Source of the DNA: an uncultured Neomegalonema sp.
Lineage (GTDB): Bacteria; Pseudomonadota; Alphaproteobacteria; Rhodobacterales; Rhodobacteraceae
NCBI GenBank assembly: GCA_937995735.1
Contig: CALKIZ010000081.1
Coordinates: forward strand, 1-64,000
Direction: 5' to 3'
DNA length: 64,000 nucleotides
Below, one piece after another: positions 17,497-28,896 of this stretch. The notes beneath the pieces were generated by a model that saw nothing but the letters and a program-made list of their open reading frames with translations, made no database searches and was not told where the DNA came from. A program made the translations under genes and the position numbers. Each line of letters starts with the position of its first letter. Position 1 is the first letter of the stretch.

Positions 17497-18932
17497 TTGG
17501 CAAAGACGGAGGCCGCTTCTGCCGCCATCTCAGGAACGCCAAGACCGCCAACAACGAATATGAACACTAGGACTGCTGACCCGAACAGCGTCAAACGGTT
17601 CTCAATCAACATCGGCCCGTCAAACGCATCCGCAGGATCATCAAAGACCATGATTTTGACGATGCGGAGGTAGTAGAAACAAGAGATCACAGTGCCGGCA
17701 ACCGCAACGATCAACAGCCAAATCAAACCCGCATCAACTGCCGCCTGAAAGACGTAAAATTTCGCCCAAAAACCAGCCAGCGGCGGAATGCCCGCTAATG
17801 AGAACATCAGAACGCCAAGGCAGAAGGTGGAGAGGCCATCAGCTTTCCATAGACCCGCGAGATCATCAATTTTCGTGACGTGCACACCGTCGCGGCGCAT
17901 CGACAGGATAAAGGCAAACACGCCGATATTCATGACCAGATAAATCGCAAGATAGATCAGAACGCTCTCCGCCCCTTTCGCTGTGCCCGCCGCAAGACCG
18001 AGCATTGCAAAGCCCATATGACCAATCGAGGAATAAGCCATCAGCCGCTTAATATCGGTTTGGCCAATGGCCGCAACGCCGCCGACCAGCATCGAAGCCG
18101 CCGACAGGAACCAGATGATTTGCCACCAGTGATCCGCTACCTCACCAAAGGCCCCGTATAGAACGCGAACCAAGAGTACCGAAGCAGCAACTTTTGGAGC
18201 GGTTGCGAAGAATGCTGTGATCGGTGTTGGCGCACCTTCGTAAACGTCTGGCGTCCACATATGGAAAGGCGCAGCTGAGATCTTGAACGCAAGACCAGCG
18301 ATTACGAGCGCAAGACCAATCAGGAATCCAACACCTGCATCGCCATCTTTCAAACGTTCTGCAATGGCGACAAATTCAGTCGATCCGGCATAGCCGTAGA
18401 CAAACGACGAGCCATAAAGCAGTAGGCCGGAAGATAATGCGCCAAGCACGAAGTACTTTAGTCCTGCCTCAGTCGAGCGCGTCGAATCCCTGCGGAAAGC
18501 AGCCAAGACATAGAGCGAAAGGGATTGCAGCTCGAGACCAACATAAAGCGATATGAGGTCAGCAGACGATACCATCATCGCCATGCCCAGAACAGCAAAG
18601 AGAACCAGCACCGGGAATTCGAACAGCATTGATTTTGCGCGGATCATGTAATCGCGAGACAGAATCAAGACGACCGCCGACCCAAAGAACATAAACACAT
18701 TGGCAAAGCGCGAAACGCCGTCCGAAACGAAAACGCCTCCGAAGGCATATTCTGTATCACCCGTCTGTGCGTAAGCGAAAATACCGGCAAGAACGAGCAC
18801 CCCAACAGCAAGCCAAAGTGTCGTAACCGCCGCACTCTCACCTTTCGTGAACACACCAAACATCAGTAAGATGATGGCTCCGGCGGCAAGGATCAGCTCT
18901 GGTCCAGCAGCGAGAAGATTAAGTGTTTCCAT
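17493..18932 (-). CDS. nuoN: NADH-quinone oxidoreductase subunit N
   Basis: NuoN is one of the three antiporter-like membrane subunits of complex I, with 14 predicted membrane helices. It has the typical proton-channel region AAPFHMWTPDVYEGAPTPIT and the lysine-containing DIKRLMAYSSIGHMGFA. The open frame extends to 18989, but the ATG at 18932 gives METLNLLAAGPEL, the usual beginning, and lies 13 nt after the nuoM stop. Confidence 0.96.
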   Translation of the reverse strand: METLNLLAAGPELILAAGAIILLMFGVFTKGESAAVTTLWLAVGVLVLAGIFAYAQTGDTEYAFGGVFVSDGVSRFANVFMFFGSAVVLILSRDYMIRAKSMLFEFPVLVLFAVLGMAMMVSSADLISLYVGLELQSLSLYVLAAFRRDSTRSTEAGLKYFVLGALSSGLLLYGSSFVYGYAGSTEFVAIAERLKDGDAGVGFLIGLALVIAGLAFKISAAPFHMWTPDVYEGAPTPITAFFATAPKVAASVLLVRVLYGAFGEVADHWWQIIWFLSAASMLVGGVAAIGQTDIKRLMAYSSIGHMGFAMLGLAAGTAKGAESVLIYLAIYLVMNIGVFAFILSMRRDGVHVTKIDDLAGLWKADGLSTFCLGVLMFSLAGIPPLAGFWAKFYVFQAAVDAGLIWLLIVAVAGTVISCFYYLRIVKIMVFDDPADAFDGPMLIENRLTLFGSAVLVFIFVVGGLGVPEMAAEAASVFAK

Positions 18933-18945
18933 ATCTCTCGCGCCC

Positions 18946-20520
18946 CTAGTGGCTGCTTGCGGGAGCGGGAGCGCCCTCGCCTGCTGCAATCACAATCGAT
19001 TCCGGTGTTCCGACTGCGGCGTAATATCCATCAAGCAAATTCTCAACTGACGGGCTAAACACGTCGATTGCTGCATTTGCGTAGATACCAAAGAACAACG
19101 TCGCAGCGATCAGCGGGATCATAATCCCAATTTCGCGCTTAGACATATCTTCGATATTTTCCAATGCCGGGTTTTCGATGGTTCCAAAGACGACACGACG
19201 ATAAAGCCATAACGCATATCCTGCGGACAGGATCACGCCGGTCGCCGCAAAGAACGCAGCGTATGTGTTGGCTTTAAACGCGCCCATCATCGTCAGGAAC
19301 TCACCAACGAAACCGCTCGTCCCCGGCAGGCCAACATTGCCCATCGTGAATAACAAGAAGATCGAGGCAAAAACGGGCATTCGGGTGACCAGACCGCCGT
19401 AGAATTTGATCTCTCGCGTGTGCATCCGATCATAGATAACACCAACGCATAGGAACAACGCACCAGAGATAAAGCCGTGCGAGATCATTTGGAAGATCGC
19501 GCCGTCGACGCCTTGTTGGTTCGCAGCGAAAATTCCCATCGTCACAAAGCCCATATGGGCAACCGACGAATAAGCAATCAGCTTTTTGATGTCTTCTTGC
19601 ATCAACGCAACAAGCGACGTGTAGATGATCGCCACAACGCTGAGGAAGAAAACGAAATCCGCTAAGTGATGCGAGGCAATCGGAAACATCGGCAGGTTAA
19701 AGCGGATAAAGCCATAACCGCCGAGCTTTAGCAGGATCGCGGCGAGAACCACGGAACCGGCTGTCGGGGCTTCAACGTGCGCGTCAGGCAACCATGTATG
19801 AACCGGCCACATCGGCATCTTAACGGCAAAGCTGGAGAAAAATGCCAACCAACAAAGCGTCTGAGCACCGCCCGCAATATCGAACCCAAGCACCGTTATC
19901 GGTTCCGATGCTACGGTATAATTCAGCAGATCCACAATATCGGACGTACCAGCCTCAATCACGAGCCAGAGCATCGCAATCAGCATCAGAACAGAGCCGA
20001 GCAACGTATAGAGGAAGAATTTAAAGCTGGCGTAGATGCGCCGCTGTCCGCCCCAAATTCCGATAATCAGGAACATCGGAATGAGGCCCGCCTCAAAGAA
20101 CAGGTAGAACAGGAACAGATCGAGCGACACGAAAACGCCAATCATCAGCGTCTCTAGAATAAGAAACGCTGCGAAGTACTCACGGACCCGCTTTTCGACT
20201 TTCCAGCTTGCGAGGATCACAAGCGGCATAATCATTGTCGTCAGCATCACGAACAAGATCGAGATACCGTCAACGCCAATTTTATACTCCATCGGGCCGA
20301 GCCACGGCACTTCTGTCACGTACTGGAAGTCTGCCGTATCTGAGTCAAAGCCCATGAAGACGATGACCGACAGGACAAAGACGAAAGCCGTCATGCCAAG
20401 GGACATGCGTCTTGCCAGTTTGCGCTCCGGCTCATCATCGCCGCGCATAAACAGCAGGACCAAGCCCCAAACCGCAGGCAACCAGAGAACAAGGTTTAAG
20501 AGGAAACTTTCATCCGTCAT
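18946..20520 (-). CDS. nuoM: NADH-quinone oxidoreductase subunit M
   Basis: NuoM is the second antiporter-like subunit of complex I, 524 residues with about 14 membrane helices. Seen: [40 protein letters not shown], and [20 protein letters not shown], the conserved proton-translocation elements. The C-terminus has an alanine/glycine-rich tail. It starts 1 nt after the nuoL stop. Confidence 0.97.
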   Translation of the reverse strand: MTDESFLLNLVLWLPAVWGLVLLFMRGDDEPERKLARRMSLGMTAFVFVLSVIVFMGFDSDTADFQYVTEVPWLGPMEYKIGVDGISILFVMLTTMIMPLVILASWKVEKRVREYFAAFLILETLMIGVFVSLDLFLFYLFFEAGLIPMFLIIGIWGGQRRIYASFKFFLYTLLGSVLMLIAMLWLVIEAGTSDIVDLLNYTVASEPITVLGFDIAGGAQTLCWLAFFSSFAVKMPMWPVHTWLPDAHVEAPTAGSVVLAAILLKLGGYGFIRFNLPMFPIASHHLADFVFFLSVVAIIYTSLVALMQEDIKKLIAYSSVAHMGFVTMGIFAANQQGVDGAIFQMISHGFISGALFLCVGVIYDRMHTREIKFYGGLVTRMPVFASIFLLFTMGNVGLPGTSGFVGEFLTMMGAFKANTYAAFFAATGVILSAGYALWLYRRVVFGTIENPALENIEDMSKREIGIMIPLIAATLFFGIYANAAIDVFSPSVENLLDGYYAAVGTPESIVIAAGEGAPAPASSH

Positions 20521-20521
20521 C

Positions 20522-22441
20522 TTAATGCCCTCCCGTCGAAGCGACAGCGATGATCAAGGCGACACCACCAATCATCGCAAGCGCGTAATGGAAGACATAT
20601 CCGCTTTGCAGACGTCCATAGAAACCCGTCAATGTCGGGATCACACCCATTGATAGACCATTGATCGCTCCATCAATCGTGGCGCCATCGCCCTTCATCC
20701 AGAAGAAACGACCGACCCACATCGCGGGCTTGACGAAGATCCAGTTATACAGCTCATCCATGTACCACTTGTTGAGCAGGAAGTCGTAAGCGACACCGGC
20801 ACTCTCACGAATTTTATCCGCCATACCGGGCCGCGCGATGTAAATCCAGAGCGCCATTCCGGAACCAATGAGCATCGCAAAGAACGGTGCTTTCTTCACC
20901 CAAGTCGGTGAGTGATGCGCTTCGTGGATGATATGCTGACCACCGGCGATAGAATTGCCCCAGAAGTCATGCGCGCCGTCACCGATAAAGATGTAGTTGA
21001 AGAAAATACCGGCGAGGATTGATCCGATGAACAAGATGCCCATCGGGATCAGCATAATCTTCGGGCTTTCATGTGCGGCTTTGTAAACCTCAGGCGTGTT
21101 GTTGCGCTCGCCGTGGAACACGAGGAAGATCAAGCGCCACGAATAGAACGCGGTCATCATCGCGACAATGACACCAACCCAGAATGCGAACAGACCGGCA
21201 TTTGTATGGGCAGAATGAGCAGCTTCAATCACCATGTCTTTTGAGAAGTAGCCCGCGAATGGCGGAACACCTGTCAGCGCCATTGTGCCGACAACCATCA
21301 GCAAATACGTCAGCGGAATAATGCTCCACATCCCGCCCATTTTACGGATGTCCTGCTCATCATGCAGCGCGTGAATGACTGAACCACAACCAAGGAACAA
21401 CAGCGCCTTAAAGAAAGCGTGTGTAAAGAGGTGGAACATCGCAGCTTCGTAAGCGCCGACACCTGCTGCGAAGAACATATAGCCAAGCTGCGAACAGGTT
21501 GAATAGGCAACGATCCGCTTAATGTCGTTTTGAACCAGTCCTACCGTCGCTGCGAAGAACGCTGTAAAAGCACCAATATAGGTAATGAATGTACTCGCCC
21601 CATCCGCTAATTCGTAAAGCGGCGACATGCGGCAAACGAGGAAGACGCCAGCCGTCACCATCGTCGCGGCATGGATCAGTGCGGATACAGGCGTTGGGCC
21701 TTCCATCGCGTCGGGAAGCCATGTGTGTAGCAAAAATTGCGCAGACTTGCCCATCGCGCCGATGAACAACAACATCCCGAGTGTGTTGAGAATGTCCATT
21801 TCCCAACCGAGGAACATGAACGTCGAACCGGCCATCTCGGGGAGTGCTTCAAATACTGTATCAAAGCTCAGCGAACCAAACACCGCAAAGATACCGAAAA
21901 TACCGAGCGCAAAGCCAAAATCACCAACACGGTTGACGATGAAGGCTTTCATTGCCGCTTCATTCGCGCTGTCTTTGTGATGCCAAAACCCGATCAACAG
22001 ATAAGACGCAACGCCAACACCTTCCCAACCGAAGAACATCTGAACGAAGTTGTCCGACGTCACCAGCATCAACATCGCAAAGGTAAAGAGGCTGAGATAG
22101 CTGAAGAAGCGCGGCTTCGACGGGTCATGCTCCATGTAGCCCATCGAATAAACATGCACGAGCGCCGAAACAGACGTCACGACCACCAGCATCACGCGGG
22201 TCAGTGTATCAACGCGCAAAGACCAAACGACTTCTAAGCCACCCGAGCTGAACCACGTAAACCACGTAACAATCTCGGGATCAGCGGTGTTACCGTTGGC
22301 AAAGACAATCCAGCTCAGGATTGCCGAAGCAATCAACAGCCCTGTCGGGATAAGCTGTGCCATACGCTCGCCGAGCGATTTGGCAAAAAGACCCGCCAGC
22401 AAACATCCGAGCAGCGGCATGAGGACAATCGCGGAAACCAT
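20522..22441 (-). CDS. nuoL: NADH-quinone oxidoreductase subunit L
   Basis: NuoL is the distal antiporter-like subunit with the long lateral helix, 639 residues. Seen: [23 protein letters not shown], the [18 protein letters not shown] block, [20 protein letters not shown], and [19 protein letters not shown]. It ends with several helices followed by a short tail. It lies 6 bp after nuoK. Confidence 0.97.
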   Translation of the reverse strand: MVSAIVLMPLLGCLLAGLFAKSLGERMAQLIPTGLLIASAILSWIVFANGNTADPEIVTWFTWFSSGGLEVVWSLRVDTLTRVMLVVVTSVSALVHVYSMGYMEHDPSKPRFFSYLSLFTFAMLMLVTSDNFVQMFFGWEGVGVASYLLIGFWHHKDSANEAAMKAFIVNRVGDFGFALGIFGIFAVFGSLSFDTVFEALPEMAGSTFMFLGWEMDILNTLGMLLFIGAMGKSAQFLLHTWLPDAMEGPTPVSALIHAATMVTAGVFLVCRMSPLYELADGASTFITYIGAFTAFFAATVGLVQNDIKRIVAYSTCSQLGYMFFAAGVGAYEAAMFHLFTHAFFKALLFLGCGSVIHALHDEQDIRKMGGMWSIIPLTYLLMVVGTMALTGVPPFAGYFSKDMVIEAAHSAHTNAGLFAFWVGVIVAMMTAFYSWRLIFLVFHGERNNTPEVYKAAHESPKIMLIPMGILFIGSILAGIFFNYIFIGDGAHDFWGNSIAGGQHIIHEAHHSPTWVKKAPFFAMLIGSGMALWIYIARPGMADKIRESAGVAYDFLLNKWYMDELYNWIFVKPAMWVGRFFWMKGDGATIDGAINGLSMGVIPTLTGFYGRLQSGYVFHYALAMIGGVALIIAVASTGGH

Positions 22442-22447
22442 GCGAAA

Positions 22448-22753
22448 TCAGCCCTTCATCATGTTGACGTCTTCGACCGCAATCGTACCCCGATTGCGAT
22501 GGAAACAGACGAGAATAGCAAGGCCGATGGCGGCTTCCGCCGCAGCAACGGTAAGAACGAATAGCGTAAAGACCTGACCGCCGATATCGCCAAGATGCGT
22601 CGAGAAGGCGACAAAGTTGATATTAACCGCTAGGAGCATCAGCTCAATCGACATCAAAATAATGATGATGTTTTTGCGGTTGAGAAAAATACCAAAAACG
22701 CCAATCACGAAAAGCATCGCGGCAACGCCTAGGTAATGGGTGAGACCAATCAT
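22448..22753 (-). CDS. nuoK: NADH-quinone oxidoreductase subunit K
   Basis: NuoK is a 101-residue three-helix membrane subunit of complex I. The second helix carries the conserved glutamate ([19 protein letters not shown]) that lies on the proton path, and [13 protein letters not shown] holds the other. It abuts nuoJ directly. Confidence 0.96.
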   Translation of the reverse strand: MIGLTHYLGVAAMLFVIGVFGIFLNRKNIIIILMSIELMLLAVNINFVAFSTHLGDIGGQVFTLFVLTVAAAEAAIGLAILVCFHRNRGTIAVEDVNMMKG

Positions 22754-23353
22754 TTAGAGGCTCCCTCCCGGTTTCACATCGCGCATGACGACAGCTTCTT
22801 TCGGATCACGGTAAAGCTGTGACATGACACTTTGCTTTTTTACGCCTTCTCGATGGCGCAATGTCAGGACAATCGCACCGATCATAGCAACAAGCAGGAT
22901 CAAGCCACTGGCCTGAAAAGCGTAGACATATTTCGTGTAGATGACTTCACCGAGTTGATGTGCGTTTCCAACACCGCGCGCCATCGTTTCCGCTGGACGT
23001 GCCGCATCGACTTCTTGCCAAGCAAGAAAACCGAAACTGAGCTGCATCAACATAACCAAGCCAATCGCCAAACCGATTGGCAGGTATTCCGCCACCCTGC
23101 CCCGCAGCTCTGCAAAGTCCACATCAAGCATCATGACGACAAACAGAAACAGCACCGCAACCGCGCCGACATACACAATCATCAGCAGCATCGCGAGAAA
23201 CTCCGCGCCCATCATCACAAACAGACCAGCCGACGAGAAGAATGCGAAGATCAACCACAACACCGAATGAACCGGGTTTCGGGAAAACACGACCATCACA
23301 CCAGCAATGACAGCGGTGACGGCGAAAAGATAAAATGCGAGGACTTGGATCAT
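22754..23353 (-). CDS. nuoJ: NADH-quinone oxidoreductase subunit J
   Basis: NuoJ is a five-helix membrane subunit of complex I, 199 residues. The typical third-helix block is [28 protein letters not shown] (seen across about residues 50-77), which includes the pi-bulge region involved in coupling. It starts 7 bp after nuoI. Confidence 0.96.
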   Translation of the reverse strand: MIQVLAFYLFAVTAVIAGVMVVFSRNPVHSVLWLIFAFFSSAGLFVMMGAEFLAMLLMIVYVGAVAVLFLFVVMMLDVDFAELRGRVAEYLPIGLAIGLVMLMQLSFGFLAWQEVDAARPAETMARGVGNAHQLGEVIYTKYVYAFQASGLILLVAMIGAIVLTLRHREGVKKQSVMSQLYRDPKEAVVMRDVKPGGSL

Positions 23354-23360
23354 GTGAACC

Positions 23361-23852
23361 TCACCTATACGGAGCGTCTAATTCGAGGTTACGCGCGATT
23401 TCGCGTTCCCATCGGTCGCCATTTTCGAGAAGTTTCGTCTTGTCGTAGAACAGTTCTTCGCGAGTTTCGGTCGCAAATTCAAAATTCGGGCCTTCGACAA
23501 TGGCATCCACTGGGCAGGCTTCCTGACAAAAACCGCAATAGATGCACTTGGTCATGTCGATGTCATAACGGGTGGTCCGCCGTGAACCATCGTCGCGGGG
23601 TTCCGCGTCAATATGAATGGCTTGCGCAGGGCAGATTGCCTCGCAGAGTTTACACGCGATGCAGCGTTCCTCGCCGTTCGGATAACGGCGCAGCGCATGT
23701 TCACCGCGAAAACGCGGGGACAGCGGGCCTTTTTCGAACGGATAGTTGATCGTCGCTTTTGGTTTGAAGAAATACCGCATCCCAATCTTAAAACCCGCAA
23801 AAAAATCAGCGAGCAGGAAATAGCGAGCGGCTTTATCGAGAGGGATACCCAT
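23361..23852 (-). CDS. nuoI: NADH-quinone oxidoreductase subunit I
   Basis: NuoI is the peripheral-arm subunit carrying iron-sulfur clusters N6a and N6b. Two complete ferredoxin motifs are visible: [12 protein letters not shown] and [12 protein letters not shown]. The N-terminal amphipathic helix and [17 protein letters not shown] match the family. Its ATG overlaps the nuoH stop by one base. Confidence 0.97.
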   Translation of the reverse strand: MGIPLDKAARYFLLADFFAGFKIGMRYFFKPKATINYPFEKGPLSPRFRGEHALRRYPNGEERCIACKLCEAICPAQAIHIDAEPRDDGSRRTTRYDIDMTKCIYCGFCQEACPVDAIVEGPNFEFATETREELFYDKTKLLENGDRWEREIARNLELDAPYR

Positions 23853-24967
23853 CAGCTTGCCTCCGACGGCAGAACCGCTTCAATTTTTTCAGGTTCAACG
23901 ACCGGCTCTAGGTCAAGTTCGGGCGGCAAACCGACTCCGCGTCCCATTTCATGCGCCTCTTCAGTCATTGTCCACGGATCAATGTCAAAGCCCTTCATGA
24001 CACCGGCGGTGATCACCACGAAAGCCAGTGACAGCGGCAGGAAGACCTTCCAACCAATCCGCATCAACTGGTCATAGCGGTATCTTGGGACGATGGCTTT
24101 CACCATCGAGAACAGGAAGAAGAAGAATATGATCTTTAGAATAAACCAAAGAGCACCATCCGGCAGGCCGGGAATAGGAGACAACCACCCGCCAAAGAAC
24201 AGGATCGTTGTCAGAGCACACATCATGACGATGTTCATGTACTCGCCGATCATAAATAACAGGTACGGCGTGGATGAATATTCAACCTGATAACCGGCAA
24301 CGAGTTCAGACTCGGCCTCCGGCAAATCGAACGGCGGGCGGTTCGTCTCCGCCAATGCTGAGATGAAAAACACCACAAACATAACCGGCTGTTTCCAAAA
24401 GTACCAGCCAACCAGCCCCCAATCGCTTGATTGTGCCAACACGATGTCGCTGAGATTGAGCGACCCGACCATCAACAACACGGTCACGATGACAAAGCCG
24501 ATGGAGACTTCGTAACTGACCATCTGCGCCGCAGAGCGCAGACCGCCTAGGAAGGGATATTTCGAGTTGGCGGCCCAGCCACCCATAATCACGCCGTAAA
24601 CACCAAGCGACGAGATTGCGAAGAGGTAGAGAATTCCGACATTCAGGTCAGAAATAACCCAGCCTTCAGAAAACGGGATAACCACCCACGCAATCACAGC
24701 CAAAACAAAGGTGATCATCGGGGCAAGCAAAAAGACGGTGCGGTCTGCACCCGCCGGGATCACAATTTCCTTCATCACAAATTTCAGGAAATCGGCAAAC
24801 GATTGCAGCAAGCCCCAAGGCCCCACCACATTCGGTCCGCGCCGAAGCTGTACTGCGGCCCAAACCTTCCGGTCCATGTAGAGCAAAAATGCGAGTGAGA
24901 TCAGCAGGCAAACGAGAACGAGCAGGCATTGACCTACGATTGTCAGAAAAGTCAGAAACTCGTCCAT
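23852..24967 (-). CDS. nuoH: NADH-quinone oxidoreductase subunit H
   Basis: NuoH is the membrane subunit that forms the quinone entry site, about eight helices. Seen: [21 protein letters not shown], the acidic loop [21 protein letters not shown], and [20 protein letters not shown]. At 371 residues it is slightly longer than usual, owing to a charged tail ([19 protein letters not shown]). The next gene upstream is not nuoG but an ADP-ribosylglycohydrolase homologue, 113 bp away. Confidence 0.96.
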   Translation of the reverse strand: MDEFLTFLTIVGQCLLVLVCLLISLAFLLYMDRKVWAAVQLRRGPNVVGPWGLLQSFADFLKFVMKEIVIPAGADRTVFLLAPMITFVLAVIAWVVIPFSEGWVISDLNVGILYLFAISSLGVYGVIMGGWAANSKYPFLGGLRSAAQMVSYEVSIGFVIVTVLLMVGSLNLSDIVLAQSSDWGLVGWYFWKQPVMFVVFFISALAETNRPPFDLPEAESELVAGYQVEYSSTPYLLFMIGEYMNIVMMCALTTILFFGGWLSPIPGLPDGALWFILKIIFFFFLFSMVKAIVPRYRYDQLMRIGWKVFLPLSLAFVVITAGVMKGFDIDPWTMTEEAHEMGRGVGLPPELDLEPVVEPEKIEAVLPSEAS

Positions 24968-25080
24968 GCCGAGATATCCCTTTCGCGCTCACTGAGAACG
25001 CGCGCAGCCTCTAATATTTTCGGAATGTCTAGGCCCGTTAGCTCTAGGATGCCACCCTAAAAGAGTCTCAATTACAGCCT

Positions 25081-26022
25081 CTAGGTCGACTTTTTCATAA
25101 GTGAGGCAATCTCAGCAGTCAGATCAGCGTTATCAATCACCTTAGCGATCCATTCTTGTGGCACGCCAGTGCCTTCAATACCGTGCGCAGCACCAAAGAC
25201 AGCACCAAGCACAGGCCCACGGCCACAATTATCACCGCCCGATAAAATGTTGCGTTCGATTGCAGAGCGGTACGTATCCGCACGCGCACAAATATGAAAA
25301 ATTACAGGCATTGATTGCGGCAAAGGACACGCCCGCCCGACTTCTTCCGCGAAAGCGACCGTATCGCGTTCTTTCGTCCGAACCGCATTGTGAAGGGCAT
25401 CGCCGATTTCACCATCCGCCTTTGAAGAAATGGAAACGGCTGCTTCTCGTGGTGTCATACCATCATACACAGCGCGCAAGAGAGACGCTGCGATTGGTCC
25501 CCATGCCGCCGCAGTGTCATTTGCGCTGGTAATCGCTATGGCCGCATCGATTTCTTCCGCAGATACTTTGGCCTGCGCCATAATCGCGGGAAACCTTGCA
25601 ATTGCAGGAACCTGATCATCATCTGCGCCCGAAGGCTCACGCTGATTTATAGCAAGATTCGCGAGCGTTCCCTTCGTGGCCTTATCCATATAGCCGTCCC
25701 ATGAACCGTCCGGGCCAAAGGTTGCGGCAAAGCGATCTTGGAAGTCAGTAACGTCGAAACGTCCGTCTGTCGCCACCATCGACTGAACCGCAACACGGAG
25801 CTGCGCGCCGTATTGAGACAAATCACCTGCACGTTTCGTCGGATGAACGAATCCACCTCGAAAGCCTTCGAAGTCTTCGGCATTGGGTTCACGAAATGCG
25901 GGCGAGTCGCCCGCCAATGCAGCTATCCTGTCAGGATCATAAAGCCAATGGAAACCAAGGGCCGCTGCATCCGCGACGTAAGCGCCAATCAAACCAGCAG
26001 AAACACGATCAGCGCGCTTCAT
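25081..26022 (-). CDS. ADP-ribosylglycohydrolase-fold protein, J1-crystallin-like
   Basis: This 313-residue protein has the all-helical ADP-ribosylglycohydrolase fold. The N-terminal block GLIGAYVADAAALGFHWLYD matches the family's GDALG region. The C-terminal metal site normally reads GGDTDT, but here it is GGDNCGRG, as in the J1-crystallin/selenoprotein J branch. The usual binuclear magnesium site for removing ADP-ribose is thus probably altered, and activity is doubtful or different. The ATG at 26022 with TTGGAG upstream is preferred to the TTG at 26037. It sits between nuoG and nuoH in the same direction, so it is likely co-transcribed with complex I; a link to NAD metabolism is only a guess. 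Confidence 0.85.
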   Translation of the reverse strand: MKRADRVSAGLIGAYVADAAALGFHWLYDPDRIAALAGDSPAFREPNAEDFEGFRGGFVHPTKRAGDLSQYGAQLRVAVQSMVATDGRFDVTDFQDRFAATFGPDGSWDGYMDKATKGTLANLAINQREPSGADDDQVPAIARFPAIMAQAKVSAEEIDAAIAITSANDTAAAWGPIAASLLRAVYDGMTPREAAVSISSKADGEIGDALHNAVRTKERDTVAFAEEVGRACPLPQSMPVIFHICARADTYRSAIERNILSGGDNCGRGPVLGAVFGAAHGIEGTGVPQEWIAKVIDNADLTAEIASLMKKST

Positions 26023-26093
26023 ATGAGGATTCTCCAAAGATGCGCCAAAACAAAAATGGCACGATCAATTCATACTGCCTGCAAGACCCGAGA

Positions 26094-26453
26094 TTAGCAG
26101 GTCGCCGAAACACTCAATGTGCGCCGGTTCAGCGAGTTTTCAGTAAAGACTTGTGCTTCACCCGTAAACTTGAACGTCTTTCCATCAAATGTGCCGGTTT
26201 GATCGGCAACTTGAGCAAGCGTATCATCTACACGAAAGCCTACCGACTTAACATCGCCGTCAAATGCGCCCAACTGTAGGAGCCGAGTACCACCGCTTGC
26301 TTGGGCTTGGACGCTGAATGAACCTGGTCCCCCCGAACACGTAACCGAATCCATTTTGTAAGTTTCACCGCCAAGAGTAACAGTCGCTGTTGCCGAAGCA
26401 TGTGATGCTCCCGCAAGGAATGTCGCTATCGAGAGAATGACGAGTCTCTTCAT
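26094..26453 (-). CDS. Small secreted hypothetical protein inside the nuo operon
   Basis: This roughly 119-residue protein has a signal peptide, MKRLVILSIATFLAGASHASA. The mature domain is beta-strand-rich with two cysteines (SVTCSGGPGSF and the last residue C), probably a disulfide. The wording VTLGGETYKMDSVTCSGGPG, then LLQLGAFDG and FTGEAQVF, resembles lipoprotein LpqH/antigen-19-like folds, which is a guess. The long open frame begins at 26546, but the ATG at 26453 with GGAG 7 nt upstream fits. Role in or near complex I unknown. Confidence 0.65.
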   Translation of the reverse strand: MKRLVILSIATFLAGASHASATATVTLGGETYKMDSVTCSGGPGSFSVQAQASGGTRLLQLGAFDGDVKSVGFRVDDTLAQVADQTGTFDGKTFKFTGEAQVFTENSLNRRTLSVSATC

Positions 26454-26638
26454 GAAAATCTCCATGCCAGATATCTGAGTGCCAACAAACAAATCAATAG
26501 TTTGAAATCTTGGCATATTTTGCCCCGAACGCAAATACCTCAACAATACATCTTTTCGCGAGTGGCTGAACTTCCTTGCGTTGAAGTATCGACTTAAGTT
26601 TCCGAGACAGCTTCAAATTTACATTGTAATCTTTTTAC

Positions 26639-28702
26639 TTACTCAGCAGCTAGAGCGGATGTTTTTTCTCGTGCCAACCGGGAACATTCTGCCATAGTCT
26701 CCGATGCACGAGCGATTGGATTGGTCATGTAAAAGTCATCTATTGGGCAAACAAACGGTGCTTCATCAACAGTGCCTGTAGGAGCGGCTCGCCATTCGGC
26801 AGGCGTAATCGCATTAATTGTTTGAAGATGCGGAAATTGCTCAAACATTTTGGCTCGAAGTTGATCAATAGAATCAAATGGAAGCGGCTCACCAAGCCGT
26901 TCGGAAAGTGCCCGTATAATTGCCCAATCTTCTTTCGCTTCGCCTAGCGGGAACGCAGCACGATATGCCATCTGGGGACGCCCTTCGGTATTCACGAAAA
27001 TTCCGGATTGCTCAGTGTAAGCCGCCGCAGGCAAGATCACGTCGGCACGATGCGCTCCGGCATCACCGTGGTGTCCTTGATAAATCACGAATGCTTGCCC
27101 AAGGGTCTCCATGTCAATTTCATCAGCCCCGAGAAGATAGACGACTTCTACAGCACCGCTTGCAGCACCGACGAGGATTCCATCTGTATCGCGACCGTCT
27201 TCTCCGGGCAGGCAATTCACTTCCAACCCGCCAACACGCGCAGCCGCAGTGTGAAGCATAGAGAATTGGCCACCGAGACTTTCAGCCAAAGCCATGGATG
27301 CCCCTAGAACAGCCTCTCCATCATCGCGCGCAGTCGCAGCGGCTCCGAGGATCACCAAAGGACGTTCAGCTTTAGACAGAACATCTTTATAGAAAACACT
27401 GTCTTTAATCGCAGAAAGTGATTCACCACCCATGCCGACATGATGCGTATCGTATGTCAGATCGACCGCTTCGCCGATCATGCCAACCTCTACCCCCGTC
27501 AGCCATGCCTTACGGATACGAGCATTAAGTACAGGCGATTCCTTGCGCGGATTAGTGCCAATCAGCAAAATCGCATCAGCATCTTCAATACCTTCGATTG
27601 TCGAGTTAAACAGCCACGCCGAGCGGTTGCCCGCTGGTAGTTTTGCTCTGTCTTGTCGGCAATCCACATTCGCGGAGCCGATTTGAGTCATCAGCGCTTT
27701 AAGTGCAAACATCGCCTCGGTCGAAACCAAATCGCCAGCAAGCGCAGCGATTTTTTCAGGAGCTATTCCGCTGACTTTTTCGCGGACAGCAGCAAATGCT
27801 TCATCCCAACTCGCAGCAGTGAGCTTGCCATCTTTACGCACATAAGGTTGGTCAAGTCGTTGCCGCGCTAAACCATCGCAAGCAAAGCGGGCCTTATCCG
27901 AGATCCATTCCTCATTCACGCCGTCATGGTTCAGAGGCATGACCCGCATGACTTCCGTGCCTTTAGCGTCAATACGGATATTCGAGCCAAGCGCATCCAT
28001 GACGTCAATCGTCTCGGTTTTGCACAGCTCCCACGGGCGCGCATTAAATGCATAAGGGCGCGATGTCAGCGCCCCGACCGGGCAAAGATCAATTACATTG
28101 CCCTGCATTTCCGACGTCAGCGCCGAATCGAGATAACTTACGATCTCAGCATCCTCGCCGCGTCCCGTACATCCCATTTCGGGGACACCAGCGATTTCCG
28201 TCGCAAATCGTACACAGCGGGTACATTGAATACAGCGCGTCATGTGCGTTTTGATCAGCGGGCCAAGATTAATCTCGTCCATCGACCGCTTTGCTTCGTT
28301 AAAGCGACTAAAGTCCGCACCATAAGCCATGGCCTGATCTTGCAGGTCGCACTCTCCTCCCTGATCACAGATCGGACAATCCAGCGGGTGATTGATGAGT
28401 AGAAACTCCATCACTCCTTCGCGGGCCTGTTTGACCAGAGGTGAGTTTGTTTTGATCGCGGGAGGCTGTCCCTCCGGTCCACCACGCAAATCTTTGACTT
28501 GCATCGCGCAAGACGCCATCGGTTTCGGCGCGCCAACAGCTTCGATCAAGCACATGCGGCAGTTACCCGCGATTGACAGGCGTTCGTGATAGCAGAAACG
28601 CGGGATTTCCTTTCCCGCAACTTCACATGCCTGAAGCACTGTCAGATTTGGGTCCAGCTCATGCTCTTCCCCATCAATCACCAGCTTGCGCAGATCGCTC
28701 AT
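26639..28702 (-). CDS. nuoG: NADH-quinone oxidoreductase subunit G
   Basis: NuoG is the large peripheral subunit of complex I with an N-terminal ferredoxin-like domain and a molybdopterin-enzyme-like body that lacks the cofactor. Cluster ligands are visible: [15 protein letters not shown] for the [2Fe-2S] N1b; the [10 protein letters not shown] set and [13 protein letters not shown] with nearby histidine for N4 and N5. At 687 residues it is normal for alphaproteobacteria. It is the first nuo gene here: upstream, instead of nuoF, there is a divergent metallo-hydrolase gene. nuoABCDEF must lie elsewhere. Confidence 0.96.
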   Translation of the reverse strand: MSDLRKLVIDGEEHELDPNLTVLQACEVAGKEIPRFCYHERLSIAGNCRMCLIEAVGAPKPMASCAMQVKDLRGGPEGQPPAIKTNSPLVKQAREGVMEFLLINHPLDCPICDQGGECDLQDQAMAYGADFSRFNEAKRSMDEINLGPLIKTHMTRCIQCTRCVRFATEIAGVPEMGCTGRGEDAEIVSYLDSALTSEMQGNVIDLCPVGALTSRPYAFNARPWELCKTETIDVMDALGSNIRIDAKGTEVMRVMPLNHDGVNEEWISDKARFACDGLARQRLDQPYVRKDGKLTAASWDEAFAAVREKVSGIAPEKIAALAGDLVSTEAMFALKALMTQIGSANVDCRQDRAKLPAGNRSAWLFNSTIEGIEDADAILLIGTNPRKESPVLNARIRKAWLTGVEVGMIGEAVDLTYDTHHVGMGGESLSAIKDSVFYKDVLSKAERPLVILGAAATARDDGEAVLGASMALAESLGGQFSMLHTAAARVGGLEVNCLPGEDGRDTDGILVGAASGAVEVVYLLGADEIDMETLGQAFVIYQGHHGDAGAHRADVILPAAAYTEQSGIFVNTEGRPQMAYRAAFPLGEAKEDWAIIRALSERLGEPLPFDSIDQLRAKMFEQFPHLQTINAITPAEWRAAPTGTVDEAPFVCPIDDFYMTNPIARASETMAECSRLAREKTSALAAE

Positions 28703-28896
28703 CTCAGCCTCCGATATCCTGACGGCGTTTCACCATATTGCGCTGCGGAATGAAAGACCCAGAGTGCCGTTATCATCACGATATGTCCCAAAATACGCGA
28801 TACGTATCCGGGGGCTGCCTCAAGATCACGTATCTGTGCGTATTGCAGCAGCGATTCTACCTTAGCTTTAAAGCCAAACATCAATGGGAGGACGTT

